Of a stretch of 64,000 bases of DNA, positions 1 through 11,735 are shown one piece after another; position 1 is the stretch's first letter, and the number at the start of each line of letters is the position of its first letter. Made by a program: the position numbers and the translations under genes. The stretch spans positions 277,960,482-278,024,481 of the forward strand of contig NC_089490.1 of NCBI RefSeq assembly GCF_036850765.1, given 5' to 3'. The notes under the pieces were generated by a model. The model was not told where the DNA came from. It saw only the letters and a program-made list of their open reading frames with translations, and made no database searches. The DNA comes from Saccopteryx bilineata (Eukaryota; Chordata; Mammalia; Chiroptera; Emballonuridae).

Positions 1-65
1 TCCTTCTGATATACCCATTATTCTTATGTGGCTCTTTCTGATGGAGTCAGACAATTCCTGTAGGG

Positions 66-494
66 TTATCTCATTTTCTTTTTAATTGGCAAATCTCTCT
101 CCTCTTCTCTTTGTAGTACCTCTAGTTGCCTGTCTTTTATGTCACTAATTCTCTCCTCTATCTGTCCTGTTCTGTTGGCTAAGCTTGTTACTTCATTTCT
201 CAGTTCATGAATTGAGTTTTTCATCTCTGTTTGATTCGTTTTCATAGTCTCAATTTCCTTGGTGAAATATTTCTTCTGTTCATTGACTTGTTTTTTGAGC
301 CCCCTAAATTGCCTTTCTGTGTTTTCTTGTATACCCTTGAGTATTTTTAGGACTTCAGTTTTAAATTCTCTGTCATTTAACTCCAAGGTTTCTAAGCTAT
401 TGAAATTTTTTTCTATAGATTTTTCCTTATCTATCTGAGCTACATCACTGTCTTTTGTATCCATGATATTAGGTTTCTTTTTCTTTAATAGCAT
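66..494 (-). pseudogene. LINE-1 ORF1 N-terminal coding region, frameshifted
   Basis: This 142-residue frame is the N-terminal half of L1 ORF1p, the RNA-binding chaperone of LINE-1 retrotransposition. The likely start is the ATG at 464-462 (MDTKDSDVAQ...); an upstream ATG at 494 is in the same frame. After a short acidic/lysine-rich leader comes a long coiled-coil region rich in E, K, N and heptad leucines, as in the ORF1p trimerisation stalk. The frame stops at 66, immediately after a run of A residues (on the minus strand). Typical L1 ORF1 sequence then continues in another frame toward position 1 (ENEITLQELSDS), so an indel near the A-run has broken the gene. The C-terminal RRM and CTD, and ORF2, lie outside the window. 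The assignment rests on recognising the coiled-coil wording of the family; confidence is high. Confidence 0.85.
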
Positions 495-554
495 TAGAGA
501 GTGGTATTGTTAATAACACTAATAAGAGTTGATAAAAAAATTTTCTTTTGAGAA

Positions 555-1420
555 AATGCAGTGAGAAACTGAATATTCTATTGTGCTAAATGAAAAAAAT
601 ATACGTAGAATTGAGGGCCTGGGTTGGGGGTGAGTGAGAAAGAGGCAAAAAAATGAGGCAAGAACACACAAAATGCCACAAGAAAAAAAATTGGATCAAG
701 AATAAAATAATTTGGCCCTGGCCGGTTGGCTCAACAGTAGAGCGTCGGCCTGGTGTGCAGGACTCCTGGGTTCGATTCCTGGCCAGGGCACACAGGAGAA
801 GCACCCATCTGCTTTTCCACCTCTCCCCCTCTCCTTCCTCTCTGTCTCTCTCTCTTCCCCTCCCGAAGCTGAGGCTCCATTGGAGCAAAGATGGCTCGGG
901 CGCTGGGGATGGCTCTGTGGCCTCTGCCTCAGGAGCTAGGATGGCTCTGGATGCAACAGAGTGACACCCCAGAGGGGCAGAACATCGCCCCCTGGTGGGC
1001 ATGCTGGGTGCATCCTGGTCGGGTGCATGCGGGAGTCTGTCTGACTGCCTCCTTGTTTCCAGCTTCGAAAAAATGAAAAAAAAAAAAAAAGAATAAAATA
1101 ATTTGTTTGTAAATGATGGTCAAATGAGAGAAATAGTGTAAGAGAAAAGGAAAAAGAAGGAAAAAAATACAGTTAAAAAATGAAAATTCTATTGTATTAA
1201 GGGGCAAAAAAACTAAAGAATGGAGGGCTGGAGTTGGGGGAAATGCTAAAGAGATAAAAAGTGAAGTAAAAAGCACACAAAATGCCACAAAGAAAAAATT
1301 TCAATCCAGAATAAAATAATTTGTTTGTGGGTGAGATTCGAATGAGAGAAAAAGTGAAAGAGAAAAGAAGAAACAAAAAGAGAGAGAAAAAAATTGGAGT
1401 TAAATTTTCTAGAATGTAAC
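555..1420 (-). repeat. Tandem L1 5'UTR monomers (~220 bp period)
   Basis: The segment starting attctattgt at 575 recurs at 1,186. A GAGGGC(C)TGG(G/A)(G)TTGGGGG motif and a cacacaaaatgccaca motif follow in both. The raw spacing is 611 bp; subtracting the nested SINE and its duplicated target (391 bp) gives a unit of about 220 bp. A third, degenerate unit may begin near 1,404. Tandem promoter monomers are a known design of some mammalian L1 5'UTRs. The repeat is visible directly; its promoter role is inferred. Confidence 0.65.
714..1089 (+). mobile_element. SINE family A (tRNA-derived, long body) inside L1 5'UTR
   Basis: The head carries an A-box-like TTGGCTCAACAGTAGAGCG and a B-box GGGTTCGATTCCTGG. 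It is followed by a CT-rich tract and the family body (gctccattggagcaaagatgg), and ends in an A-run. Flanking target-site duplications are exact over 15 bp: agaataaaataattt at 699-713 and 1,090-1,104. The insertion post-dates the surrounding L1. It has a single copy of the internal CGCCCCCTGGTGGGC unit, unlike some other copies in this window. Confidence 0.95.
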
Positions 1421-2761
1421 ACTAATAGAAAAAAAAAATGGAAAATATAACACCTGTGGGTAATAACCTTCAAAATGAAAGGAAAAAATAAAACGAAAAA
1501 AGGATAAAATGACCAAGGTGGAAGGAAAACAAAGATAAAAAATACAAGAAAAAAAATGGAAAAAGTTATAAAGACTGTGGATTTTTCCTGGTTTTGAGAA
1601 GTTATCTTCTTCCTTTTTCTTTCTTCTCTCTCTTTTTGGCAGGTGGCACTCTTAGGCAGAAATTTGCTGTTGTGTGGCTATGGTGATGACATAAACTAGG
1701 CCTCAGTCCGGTTGGTAGGCAGGGCTTGTTAGCATTTGCAGGCTCCAACAATGGGAGTCCGTTTTCCTGGAGCCTTTCCCCAAATCTCTCCTTCCTGAAC
1801 CAGCAGCCTGGGACCCAGCTGTGAAGTCACCCCGCCACTGCCTGGAGAGCAAGAGGCTCTAAGAGCTGCCAAATCCCCCCTCTGTCTCCACTCAATGCAG
1901 GGTTCTGGGTAAGGCTTTGCTAGCCAGAGCCACCAGCGTAATCAGGCAGGGCTGGGAGCCAACTGCCTTTCAGGTGTGAGCATCCGAGCATGTCTAGTAT
2001 GCCTCAGCACTCCACAGGTCTGCTCTCCACAGGCTGTCTGCAAGCTGCCTGTATGCTCTTCCCCCCACCACTTCCTCAGTTCTCTTCCCCAGGAGTGTGC
2101 TTTGTAAGCCTGTATGGCTGGCAGAGGTGCCATGCCCAGACAGGTCCAGGTGTAGGGAAGCCAGTTTTTGTGCACTTACCACACCTATTGTTTGGGAAGC
2201 CAGGATTATTCAGAAACTCTGGTCACAGCCCACACAGACGGTCACTACTGATAGTCTCCGACCTAGCCCCTCCATCCAGGAATGTGGGCACCTACGCCCG
2301 AAGTACCAGGTGGATCCACTCGCACAGAGCCTGCACTCACCGTCTGGGATACCGGGAGTAAACAAGGCAACTGCTTGCCCACCTCTGCCGGGTCCTGTCG
2401 CTGGCATTAGCATCGCGTGGGCTGAGCCACGGGCACACTCTCTCCTCGGCTTGAATGTCTCTGCCCTAGCCCAGCTTTTTCCATGCCCGCAGCCCTTGCT
2501 TTCTCTCAGTTCCAAGAGAAAGCAGCCCTTGCTCAGGTCAGTGAGGAAAGCAGAATACTCCGTTCTCCATCTTATTTCCTTCAGAGTGGATTATATATTC
2601 AGCCACCTTTTCGCCCAATCATACCTTTCTTTGATGTGTATTTCAGATGCTCCTGAGATTGTTTTTCTGTCTCCAGGTGTTGAATTTGTTGAAGTTTCAG
2701 GGAGAGGTATCGAAATCACTCCTTACGGTGCCATTTCTGACATCACTCTGAATGGTTCTGC

Positions 2762-3142
2762 TTTTTTTTTAATTCAGTGAGAGGAGGGGAGGCAGAGACA
2801 GACTCCCACATGCACCCCAACCAGGATCTACCCAGCAAGCACACTAGGGGGCAATGCTCTTCCCATCTGAGGCTGCTGCCTTGTTGCTCAGCAACCAATC
2901 TCTTCTCAGTGCCTAAAGTGGAGGTCATGGAACCATCCTCAGTACCCGGGGCCAACTCACTCTAATCAAGCCATGGCTGGAGGAGGGAAATAGGGAAAGG
3001 GAGAGAGAAAGAGAGAGAGAAGCAAGAGAGAAAGGGGTAGAAAAGCAGATGGGCATTTCTCCTGTGTGCCCTGACTTGGAATTGAATCCAGGACATCCAC
3101 ACACTCGGCCAATGCTATACCACTGAACCAATTGGCCAGGGT
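2762..3142 (-). mobile_element. SINE family A, minus strand
   Basis: A poly(T) at 2,762-2,770 marks the 3' tail. The body (cagacagactcccacatgc-like, then a GA-rich tract) and a reverse-complement tRNA-like head ending ggccagggtg follow. The head is diverged (ttggaattgaatcca in place of the B-box complement), so this is an older copy. It abuts the presumed 5' end of the L1 to its left. No convincing target-site duplication was found. Confidence 0.88.
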
Positions 3143-3173
3143 GTAACTGTTTTCTTAAAGAAAATCAAAAATA

Positions 3174-3370
3174 GCCTGACCTGTGGTGGCACAGTGGATA
3201 AAGTGTTGACCTGGAATGCTGAGGTCACCAATTCGAAGCCCTGGGCTTGCCTGGTCAAGGTACATATGGAAGTTGATGCTTCTTGCTCCTCTCCCCCCAT
3301 CCTCTCTCTCTTTCTCTCTCTCTCCCTCTTATCTCTCTCTAAAAATAAATAAATAAAATCTAAAAAAAAC
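3174..3370 (+). mobile_element. SINE family B (short, GCCTGACCTGTGGTGGC head)
   Basis: The element starts GCCTGACCTGTGGTGGCACA and has a tRNA-like body. The region cattcgaagccctgggctt marks the B-box, followed by CCTGGTCAAGGTACATATGG, a CT-rich tract and an AATAAATAAATAAAATC tail. It is about 200 bp, roughly half of family A. It lies 31 bp beyond the preceding family A copy. Confidence 0.92.
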
Positions 3371-4880
3371 AACAACAAAATAAATTAATCACCAAATGTC
3401 TCCTGACCAAAAATCACAACAAAGTTCAGAACGCTGATAAAAATCTAATTTAGCTTCCCTATTTGTCTTCTATGGAGGAAAAAATATATATAATAACTTG
3501 TAAGGGAGGAAAAAGTGTTCTGGAAACATCCATTATTTCTATAATAATGATTAAGCACTTTCACATGGGAGGGGTCTAAGAATGCAATGCCTAATTTCCT
3601 GCTTCTATTCTGGGTCTACCACTCGTTGCATTAACTCACCAAAGACAAAAGCATCTAGCTTTCAACAGAGCTCACTGAGCTTGGCTTATCCAATGAAGAA
3701 ATCAACTTAGTTTAATTTTTTTTATGATACATCACATGTCTATAAATTAAACTTATATAATTACGACTTCACTTCATCAGTTATTTTCACCAATTACCAG
3801 TGGGAGAGCTCAGGTACAGCCTTGCTCTTGGGGGAAATAAAAAACAGTCTGATAGATGGATCGCAGCCTCGTATCCCCCGTGGGGGATTGTCCGCAGACT
3901 GTCCAAACTCTTCCTGATTTACACAGTAGAGGCTGTTAAAACTCCTCTACTCCATTTGCCTTCCCTGAAGCATAGAAAGGAAAGTTATTTAATCACCCTC
4001 TTCCAGAAAGCCAGAGCAGCCAGAGTGCCAGTGCCACTCACAAATAACCCCAGTCTTTGAAAGCTGAGGACCCAAAGAGGAAGAGTGTTGGCACATGGCA
4101 CCCAAACACTCTGCCGGCAGCTTTGCCCAAGTTAAGACAGTGATTTATTTTCCAACTGTTGCAAGGAAATATAGTACAGGCACATGGATACGGGCACGAT
4201 TTTTCTTCATTGTCTTTGACTTCCAGGTTTATCATTTTAGTGATCAATGATAAGAACGGCCTCAAAGTGAGCAATCAGAAATTTATCCCAGTAGATTAAC
4301 TGTCACCCAAGCAGCTATTCTTCACATTCACCACACGCAAAGCCAGATGAAATATGCCAAAAATAAAGCCAGACACAGTGAGTAGATACCAAGAGAGATG
4401 GTGCCCTGGACAAAGGGGGTTCTCAAGTTCATGCAAAAATGCAAAGTAAATGAACACATCCAACCAGAAAAATTTACAAGATGGCTATGTAAAGATGACA
4501 TACAGGGGGCTGGATAATTCAGAATCATTTAAAGGCTGATTAAGTATTTGACAAGCTCCAATTTCATTGTAAAAATTTAATTCTATATTTGCTGTAATGG
4601 GGACAGTCATTTAGCAAGCTATACATACTGTTTTAACTTCAAACCATTGGTTAGAAGTTGCTAAAATTACCTGGCCTCCTAGTTGGTTCGTATCTACATT
4701 AAATGGCTCTGATGCTCAATTCCCAAGTTATTGTTTTAAACCCAACACTACTATAAGCATCTGTTTCTGAAAACTGCAAATATCTATCATCAAGCAGTTT
4801 TACATGCTCCAGTTTTTGGCGAGATGACTGCCAAGAATCCCACTTGAGGAGGCGGCCATATTTAATGACAAATAAGTGCA

Positions 4881-4898
4881 CCCCCCCCGGGGGGGGGG
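4881..4898. repeat. C8G10 homopolymer palindrome
   Basis: Eight C residues are followed directly by ten G residues, giving a self-complementary block. Such a block could form a hairpin or G-quadruplex, but it is also a typical place for sequencing or polishing error. Confidence 0.8.
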
Positions 4899-6906
4899 CA
4901 AGGGGTGAAAGCAATGGTTCCGGGTCTCGGTAGCATCAAAATAAGGGGTAAGAGGCTGACAAGGGTGGAAAAGCTCAGTGGCCTTGTTATGTCCTTACCA
5001 ATTGTTGGCAAAAATGGCAAGCAGACATTTTAGGAAGGTGACGAAATCCGTGAAAACAATGTCTTTATCACCCAAGGTCAACAGGGAGCTTCTAAGAACA
5101 GCAGATCCCAGTTGTGATGTCCTGAATCAAAACTAACTTCAAATGCAAGGCAGAAGCACGATGCTGAAGTCATGCTTCCCAAACCACACACCATCCCAGA
5201 TCACCATGCTTCGTACAGGGGCCCTTTTCTGCCATTACTCCAAAGCATGAGCTTGTACCAAGACACCCCTTAAAATTCAATCATTTCTGAATATTTGTTA
5301 AAAGCTGGTCTTATTGTAAGTTTGCTACAACCAATAATAAAATGAGTGTCAATTCCTTACAGAACAATGTCCATTCTTGTGAGAAACAGAATGAAATTTG
5401 TGAGGTAGTAATTGTGCTATTTTATGAGAAATGAAAAAAACTTAATAGAACTGTGTGAGTGTATTCCATCCCATTTGATCTAGTTATGTTTATGGCTGCA
5501 ATAAAAGAGCATGTGCTCTGGATCGGGGAGCCACTGACCTTTCACCATGGCCCTGGAGTACTTGGGTCTCTACCCCCATTATCTTCAAGTCACTTTTCAG
5601 ATTAAAACCATCCTGGACTATCTGGTGCATTTACACATCTAGTTCCTCAGAGAGAGAGAGGAAATGTCATCTGGTCCTGTGTGACTTCTCATTAACAGTT
5701 TATCTGAATGTCATCATCTTGTGAATCTGGCTCTCTTGTCAAACTTGCTTCACAATATGGGTACAGCTGCTTATTAGTTCCTACAGGACGTATTTCTGAG
5801 GTCTTTCTTATTACTTGGTTTCCATATCTGGTGCAAAACCTATAAAGCCTACAACATAAATCCTCAGTCTGCCTACAAGGGGAGCAAACAGGCTCCTGGC
5901 ACTGCCATATGGTGATCCAGGCAGGGTTAAGTTTCTCCCTAAGAAGTGTCCACCAGCTGTTCTTTCAGCCAAAGGGAAACTTGTAGAAAATTGAGGAGCT
6001 GTTTCTAGAACATGATTATGAGGCTATGGTAGCAACTGGAGAGAGATGAGTCACTGTGACCAGGTGGAGTCTTAAGATCCAAAGATTTGAATTCATCCCT
6101 CTGCACCCCACCACCAACAACAACTACGCCCTCTCTCATTTCACACGTTGGAATGCAGCATCCTTTTTTCTAAAGATCAAGCAAAACCCAGCGAGGACTC
6201 TTGTGGGGGCTAGCTAACATGTGAGGGACCTGGAAGATAGAAAAAAATTATTCCCATAGAATCTGAAAAGAAGTTTAAAAGACGAAGTCTGAAGATTAGA
6301 AGCCATAACATTTTAGCCTCCATGGCCTCTGGCACAATGCCTAGTCCAAGGCACATTCCTTCAACCTTCCATTCATTTTCCCTCCCATTCATTTCTTCAA
6401 CAAAAGGGTCATTGAAAATTTCAAGCACTGTAGCAAGTAGTAATAATATATGATACAAAACAACAAATGTTTGTTTCTTGATTGGAAGAATTTGAACACT
6501 GAAATTCCTCAATATTTCACAGATTTTTGTCTTATAAAATGGCGACTTTATGTGACTGGTAGGTGATGTTTTATTTCTAGTTGCAAGTATAAACTATAGG
6601 AGGTAAGTAACATGTTAGAAACTTGATTTTTCAAGTGCTTTGTAAATGCTCATTTATTATCACTGCAAGATATTAGTCATTTTAGTCGCAAGGAAGTCTC
6701 ATCTCTAAGTTATGGAATAATTTTTAAGAATTCTTTGTTAATCTTGTTCCATTTAATGCTAATGGCTGAAATAAATAAAATTTCAAGATTCCAAATTTAA
6801 GATGTTTCCAAACCCTCAGGAGAAAATATTTTAAAATATAATTTCATGTATCAAGTCAAGGAACCGAGTTACACAAGTTTGGAGGATATTTTTTGTGACA
6901 GCCATC

Positions 6907-6934
6907 ACACACATGCACACACACACACACACAC
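6907..6934. repeat. (AC)n microsatellite
   Basis: A run of AC dinucleotides with one early interruption (acacatgcacacac). The short frame read through it is not coding. Confidence 0.85.
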
Positions 6935-8164
6935 AAAATTACACAATAAACTAATTCACAATCCACTTGGCCTAATGATTTCAACAAAATTAGAAGTGTT
7001 GTTGCCTTATGTCATTCAAATTTCAGTCCACATTCTATGAGCAGGAATATCAAATGTTATCTTTCATTGGTATCAATGTAAAGAGTTAGAAATATTCTGA
7101 ATCTCATAGCCATTACTGGCTCTTAAATTCATGAGGTCATCCAAACCCTTAAGGAATTTATGTACAGTGAATAATTACAACAGATTCCATAACTCTTGGG
7201 GTGCTGAATTTTACAGGTGTATTTCCCACTGTGCAATGCACTCCTCCTACAGCAAGTCAAAAGCCTTTCACATTCAAGAGACTTCTTGATGCGGTAATAT
7301 GACATTCCTCTTACGTTATTCATTGTGCTGTAGAACTGGAATATGTATTGTTCTCAGTTTACACTAAGTCAAAGAGATATATTCTGTTCACAACAGAGTC
7401 TAACTTTTTATCGGGCTAATTCAGGAGGCAATCACAAGGGCAAAAACTATCCAGTGTTGTAGTGGCTTGTGCAATATCACTCTGTACCATTCAAAATCCA
7501 AGTACAAGTATCTCTGGTGCCCTGGAGACAACAGCTCCAATGAAAGAACCTGCAAACGCCCAGCTCTCTCAGAAGACCCTCTCTGACCTGGAAATATTCT
7601 AGTCTGATTTATCCAGTACCTAGGTCCCAGGTATAAGCTGAAAACAAAGTTTAATTACCCTTTTAAGAACCCAGCATCAAATAATTTGAAGGAAAGTTAC
7701 AACAAGTAATAGCATGCAACAAAAATGCAAACACTACCATCCTCAGACAAAATGAGATTTCTCTTCCCATTTGTTCTTCTTTGCACAGATAACCTGTTCT
7801 CTCAGCCAGAGACTGAAGATGAAGAATCCGGAAACACTTTTGTCGTTTAGGGATGAATGAAGGCAAAGGGGCATTCACTGGTCTCAGGTTCCTGGCATGG
7901 GAAGCTGAGAGGTTGCACTTGTGGTTCCTAAGAAAAGGAGCTGGAGTAGCCCTGGATCCTCCTTGCTTATTTCACAGCATGGGAGCAGAACTGATTCTTC
8001 TCAATGCCACCCAAAAGATGAGCACATGTGTAAAAAGTATACTTTTCCTGACTTCAACACTGATCAGAACACCATAATTATTTCTTTTTATATAAACTTA
8101 TATTTTACTAAATGTTTCCACAAGCCAAATCTTTATGCTCCTAAGAATCCCAAGTGGAAAGCAA

Positions 8165-8285
8165 AGCACATTGTTATTTTGTACATGTAGGAACAGAGGC
8201 TCAGTTCTCCAAAGGGGCTTGTCTAGAGTCACGTGGGTTAGAAGTGACGAATCCAAAAGCAGAAATACAGATCTTCTAATTCATA
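8165..8285 (-). mobile_element. MIR-like SINE fragment
   Basis: The order aggaacagaggctcag, then cttgtctagagtcacgtgg, then gttagaagtgacgaatcc follows the reverse complement of the MIR core. The copy is heavily diverged, as expected for an ancient mammalian-wide element. Confidence 0.6.
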
Positions 8286-9332
8286 ATCTAGTGGTACTTT
8301 TTTTCTTTCTTTTAATTAGGTGTTCATAGTAACTGAGCAATCTCAATGCACACAGAGTGGATTTAAAAGTCAACATTCATGTTGAATTCTGTTGTACTGC
8401 GTACAGTATTCTGGAAAGACCTCAAGAAGAGCCTGGTCTCACGCCAGCGGGAGCACTGAGATGCATTCTGCTTTTCCTTTTAAGGCATTTTAAAGTAAAG
8501 AAAGCTTTCAACACCATCTCTTTCTGTCCCACTCACAACCAAATCCTCTCAGTGAAAACACCAATGTGGTTTAGTTGCAGATTATTTTAATCTATTTTTG
8601 AAAGTCAAATAAACTTACACTGAACAAATATGTTCCCCTGCATGTTCTTCCTGAATTTCAGTCAAAGTTTTTCAGTAATTAGGCATTTTTCCTGGAGTGT
8701 TGTGAACCAAAGAGTGTTCTGTGCCAAAGCAAGAAAAGCATTAATGAAAACAAAGCATCAGAGGAAGCCAATCAAGTACTAAAAATGTTCTGCCTTATTT
8801 CATTGATAGGAGATGCAAAAGGAAAATATGCAAAGTCAGAATTAAAGTACATTCAGTGTTGTCAGTGTGAATTCTCCCACTAAAGTCTTTTAGGAAAATA
8901 CATCGCCCATCTCAAGAATCTTAAAAAAATAAATAAATCATTCACATGAATAAAGGTATGTTTTAAGAAATTTAAGGATTTTCATCCTTCACTCCTATAA
9001 CATTATTAAACTGGAGGAAAAAATAACTCAGAGAGAATTCTATTACTGCATTTCAGCCAAAGGGTCAATTCTTCTAGATTTAAGCAAATTTCCTTTAAAA
9101 TAAAAACATTTCTTCTAACTAGGTTGTGTTAATCACATCAAATCAAAAATATGGACAACCTGTAGAGCAGTCTTCCAGAAAACTCCAGCCACTAGGAACA
9201 CATGTCCGTACCAAGAGTTAGAAAAAGAAGAGAAAAAGGTTGGGAAGAAGATCATCATGTCCTCAGCAAAGCTGACCATCTTTGCACTGTATTGTGACAG
9301 TACCAACCCCTCACACAAAAAAAGATAGCACA
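8286..9332. other. Unique sequence, nothing recognised
   Basis: A/T-rich DNA with no ORF supported by splice sites and no repeat I can name. A few AATAAA hexamers occur without a transcript context. Confidence 0.55.
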
Positions 9333-9535
9333 GCCTGATCTGTGGTAGCACAGAGTATAACGTGTTGACCTGGAATGCTGAGGTCTCTGGTTTGAAGCCA
9401 TGGGCTTGCCTGGTTAGGCATATGTGACAAGCAACCAATGAACGACTAAAGTGAAACAACTATGAGTTGATACTTCTCACTTCACCCCCTCCTCTCTCTG
9501 TATCAATAAATAAAATCTTGAAGAAAAAAAAACAA
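9333..9535 (+). mobile_element. SINE family B, diverged
   Basis: The head reads GCCTGATCTGTGGTAGCACA. Next come tgacctggaatgctgaggtc and gggcttgcctggtta, a 3' part with aaccaatgaacgactaaag that is shared with family C, a CT tract, and an AATAAATAAAATCTTG tail. The mixture of B-type head and C-type 3' segment is noteworthy. Confidence 0.88.
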
Positions 9536-9789
9536 CACATGGCCCAACAGACCTGGGACTCAAAATACCAGGAAACTGAAGAATCACTGATTTAGTCCAC
9601 TTCCATGGCTTTTCCTTCCAAACAATCCGTACCCCAGAGTCTACTTCTGAATTCTGGCATTGGGACTCTACCAACTTTGAATCATTGTGTCCATTATAGT
9701 TTCTCATGGGCTCATTCTGCATCTGAATTTTAATTTTCTTTTTAAAACTCAATGCCCTTAAGCCAAAAGCTTACTAGTTAGAAAGAGGA

Positions 9790-10245
9790 GTGGCATATTA
9801 GTTTGCTATGTGACAAATTATTGCTATTACACATTACCATAAGTGTGGTGGCTTAAAACAACTCAAATGCATCCCTTGCATTTCTGGAGGTCAGAAATCT
9901 GAAGTGGTTTTCCTGTTTCCTTGCTTTCCCAGCATCTAGAGCTGCATTCTTGCATCTCTTGGCACATGGCATCCCCTCCACCTTCAAGGCCAGCGGCACA
10001 GCATCTTCAAAGCCCTCTGCCTCGTTGGCACAGCCCCCTCTCTTCCCCATCTGGGCAAATATTCACCTGCCACCTCTTTATGAAGACTCAGGATTACATT
10101 CAGAGCCCTCCTGATGACCCAGGTTCATCTCCCATCCCAGGACCCTAATCACATCTAGAAAGTATCTTGGCCATATAAGGTAACTTTTATGCTAGAGAGA
10201 ATGATGGGACACCTTTGGGCCCACTCTTCTGCCTACTTCTCACTA
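9790..10245 (-). mobile_element. MaLR/ERVL-type LTR fragment (probable)
   Basis: The order tattagtttgctatgtgacaa, then gtggtggcttaaaacaactc, then ttctggaggtcagaaatctg, then ctaatcacatctagaaagta and gccatataaggtaac is the well-known wording of an old mammalian LTR-class repeat. It is in reverse orientation relative to the similar element at 21,003. The subfamily name needs a RepeatMasker run. The frames inside it are not genes. Confidence 0.6.
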
Positions 10246-11495
10246 TCAATCACTCCAAACTATTGCTTAATCACCTTCCCAAATGAATACATCCTTTCTA
10301 AAATGCCTTCAGAGTAATCAGCTTTTAGAGACCTTTGGTTAGCTAGCATTCTCCTCACTCTTAAATCGTACCCTGTGCCTTAGGAAACCTTTGGAGAGAA
10401 CTGACAGGGTGGGTCCCTGAAGTTTTTTCATTCCACCAGCAGAGATTCTGGGAGGATTAACATCTGATTCCACAAAATATTCTTCTGCCCACCCAAATCC
10501 TATTTTTAGAACAGCAGCCCAAGCCCAACTCAAAATTGATCCTGTTGAGTAATTTTTATATGTCATGTTTAAAAAACTTAAAAGTTTACATCAGTCTGTG
10601 TTGTCAAGAAGAACGTGACCAAAGACATTACAGTCCCGCAGTCATCGAACATAAGAGTAAAATATAATCTGACTGTGATCGTGGGATATTTTGAGTACAA
10701 AATAATTGAGACATTTTAGCTCAGACTCGGCTGTTTTCAAGGCATTGCTGAGCTAATTAACATAATATTTTTCATTAATATGTCAGAAGAAATAAAATTG
10801 TCCGTGTTTAATTTTAAATTATTTCAGCAGAAGTCAGAGGAAGCAGCCACTCTGGCATCTCTCAGGCTGTGGGAACTACTCGCAGCTCCCAGGACACTTC
10901 AACTAAAAAGTCACAGCCGGGAAGACACCGGAGTCTAGAGCTGCTCTTCCCACCGCTCAGGCTAGTAGACAAGCTGTCCACATACCCCACCTGCTGACAA
11001 GCATCTGAATGCTGCTGCCCACCGCACAAACTCTCTCCTCCCTGTCCTTCCTTTCCAGGATATCCTTTCTGTCTGTATTCACTCTGTTATCACACATGTC
11101 CCTCCCTGCCCCTCGGGCTGCTCTGCTTGTCCTGGGTGATACGCTGCCCCATAGCCATGGCCCTCTGTTGTTTCTAGAACACGTGGTCCATCTCTTCAAC
11201 TACACGGTCAGTTGTGGAGGGCAGGGGATAATACATTTTGCTCAGGATCCATCTCATCTTGCGGTTTCTGGAACAAAGATATCAGAAGCAGAATCTGACA
11301 CGTGGGACAGGCTCTAATGTGGAGGCAAAGCTATAAAATAATCATCATTAGGTTAGGGGACAACTAATGGAGATTAAATAAGTAGAGTACACACCATGGT
11401 TATTATACTATAACAGCTACTTAAAAAAAGAAAATTAGTCCCCCTTGCCCCAAATGTTTTATGTAACTCTACTGTGTAAGCTAATGTTGTTGACA
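10246..11495. other. Unique sequence, nothing recognised
   Basis: About 1.2 kb. A stretch near 10,800-10,870 is less A/T-biased than its neighbours. Open frames at ~10,957-11,317 overlap on both strands and lack supporting signals. Confidence 0.5.
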
Positions 11496-11497
11496 AT

Positions 11498-11735
11498 AAT
11501 ACATAGGCTACATTCTCCAGGCACAGTTCTATGTGCTTTTCTGTATTATCTCACATGCTAATTCACTGGATCCAATAAGAAAATAAAAATTAAATAAAAC
11601 TACTATCATCTGCTTCTTACAGATACAGAAACAGCACAGACTGGTGAACTTATTTGCCCAATGTCACAAGGCTAGTAAGTGGTGGAGCCAGGTCCAGACA
11701 GCTGGTGTCCAGAATCCCTGCTTTGAACTGCAGCC
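11498..11735 (-). mobile_element. MIR, nearly full length
   Basis: The segments ccaggcacagttctatgtgc, then cagatacagaaacagcacag, then tttgcccaatgtcacaaggc and tagtaagtggtggagccagg follow the reverse complement of the MIR consensus in order. It is an ancient tRNA-derived SINE, diverged but clearly recognisable. Confidence 0.85.

Larger units (their letters stand above)
1..2761 (-). mobile_element. LINE-1, 5' part (5'UTR plus start of ORF1)
   Basis: The minus strand reads 5'UTR then ORF1, leaving the window at position 1. The UTR has two zones. Positions ~1,570-2,761 are GC-richer, promoter-like sequence; positions ~495-1,570 are A-rich on the plus strand and contain tandem monomers of about 220 bp. 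A SINE (714-1,089) has inserted in one monomer. The 5' limit is taken where a minus-strand SINE poly(T) begins at 2,762; the true 5' end could lie a little to either side. Assigning 1,570-2,761 to the L1 is inference from strand and adjacency to ORF1, since I see no other feature there. Retention of a long 5'UTR suggests a relatively young, possibly full-length insertion whose 3' end is off the window. Confidence 0.7.
3371..8164. other. Unique A/T-rich sequence, no gene seen
   Basis: This is about 4.8 kb of moderately A/T-rich sequence without a recognisable young repeat. The open frames here are short, lack splice-site support and resemble no family I know. Small features are a C8G10 run at 4,881-4,898, a short GA run near 5,650 and an (AC)n tract at 6,907-6,934. 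Old, decayed repeats could be present below what can be seen by eye. Confidence 0.6.
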
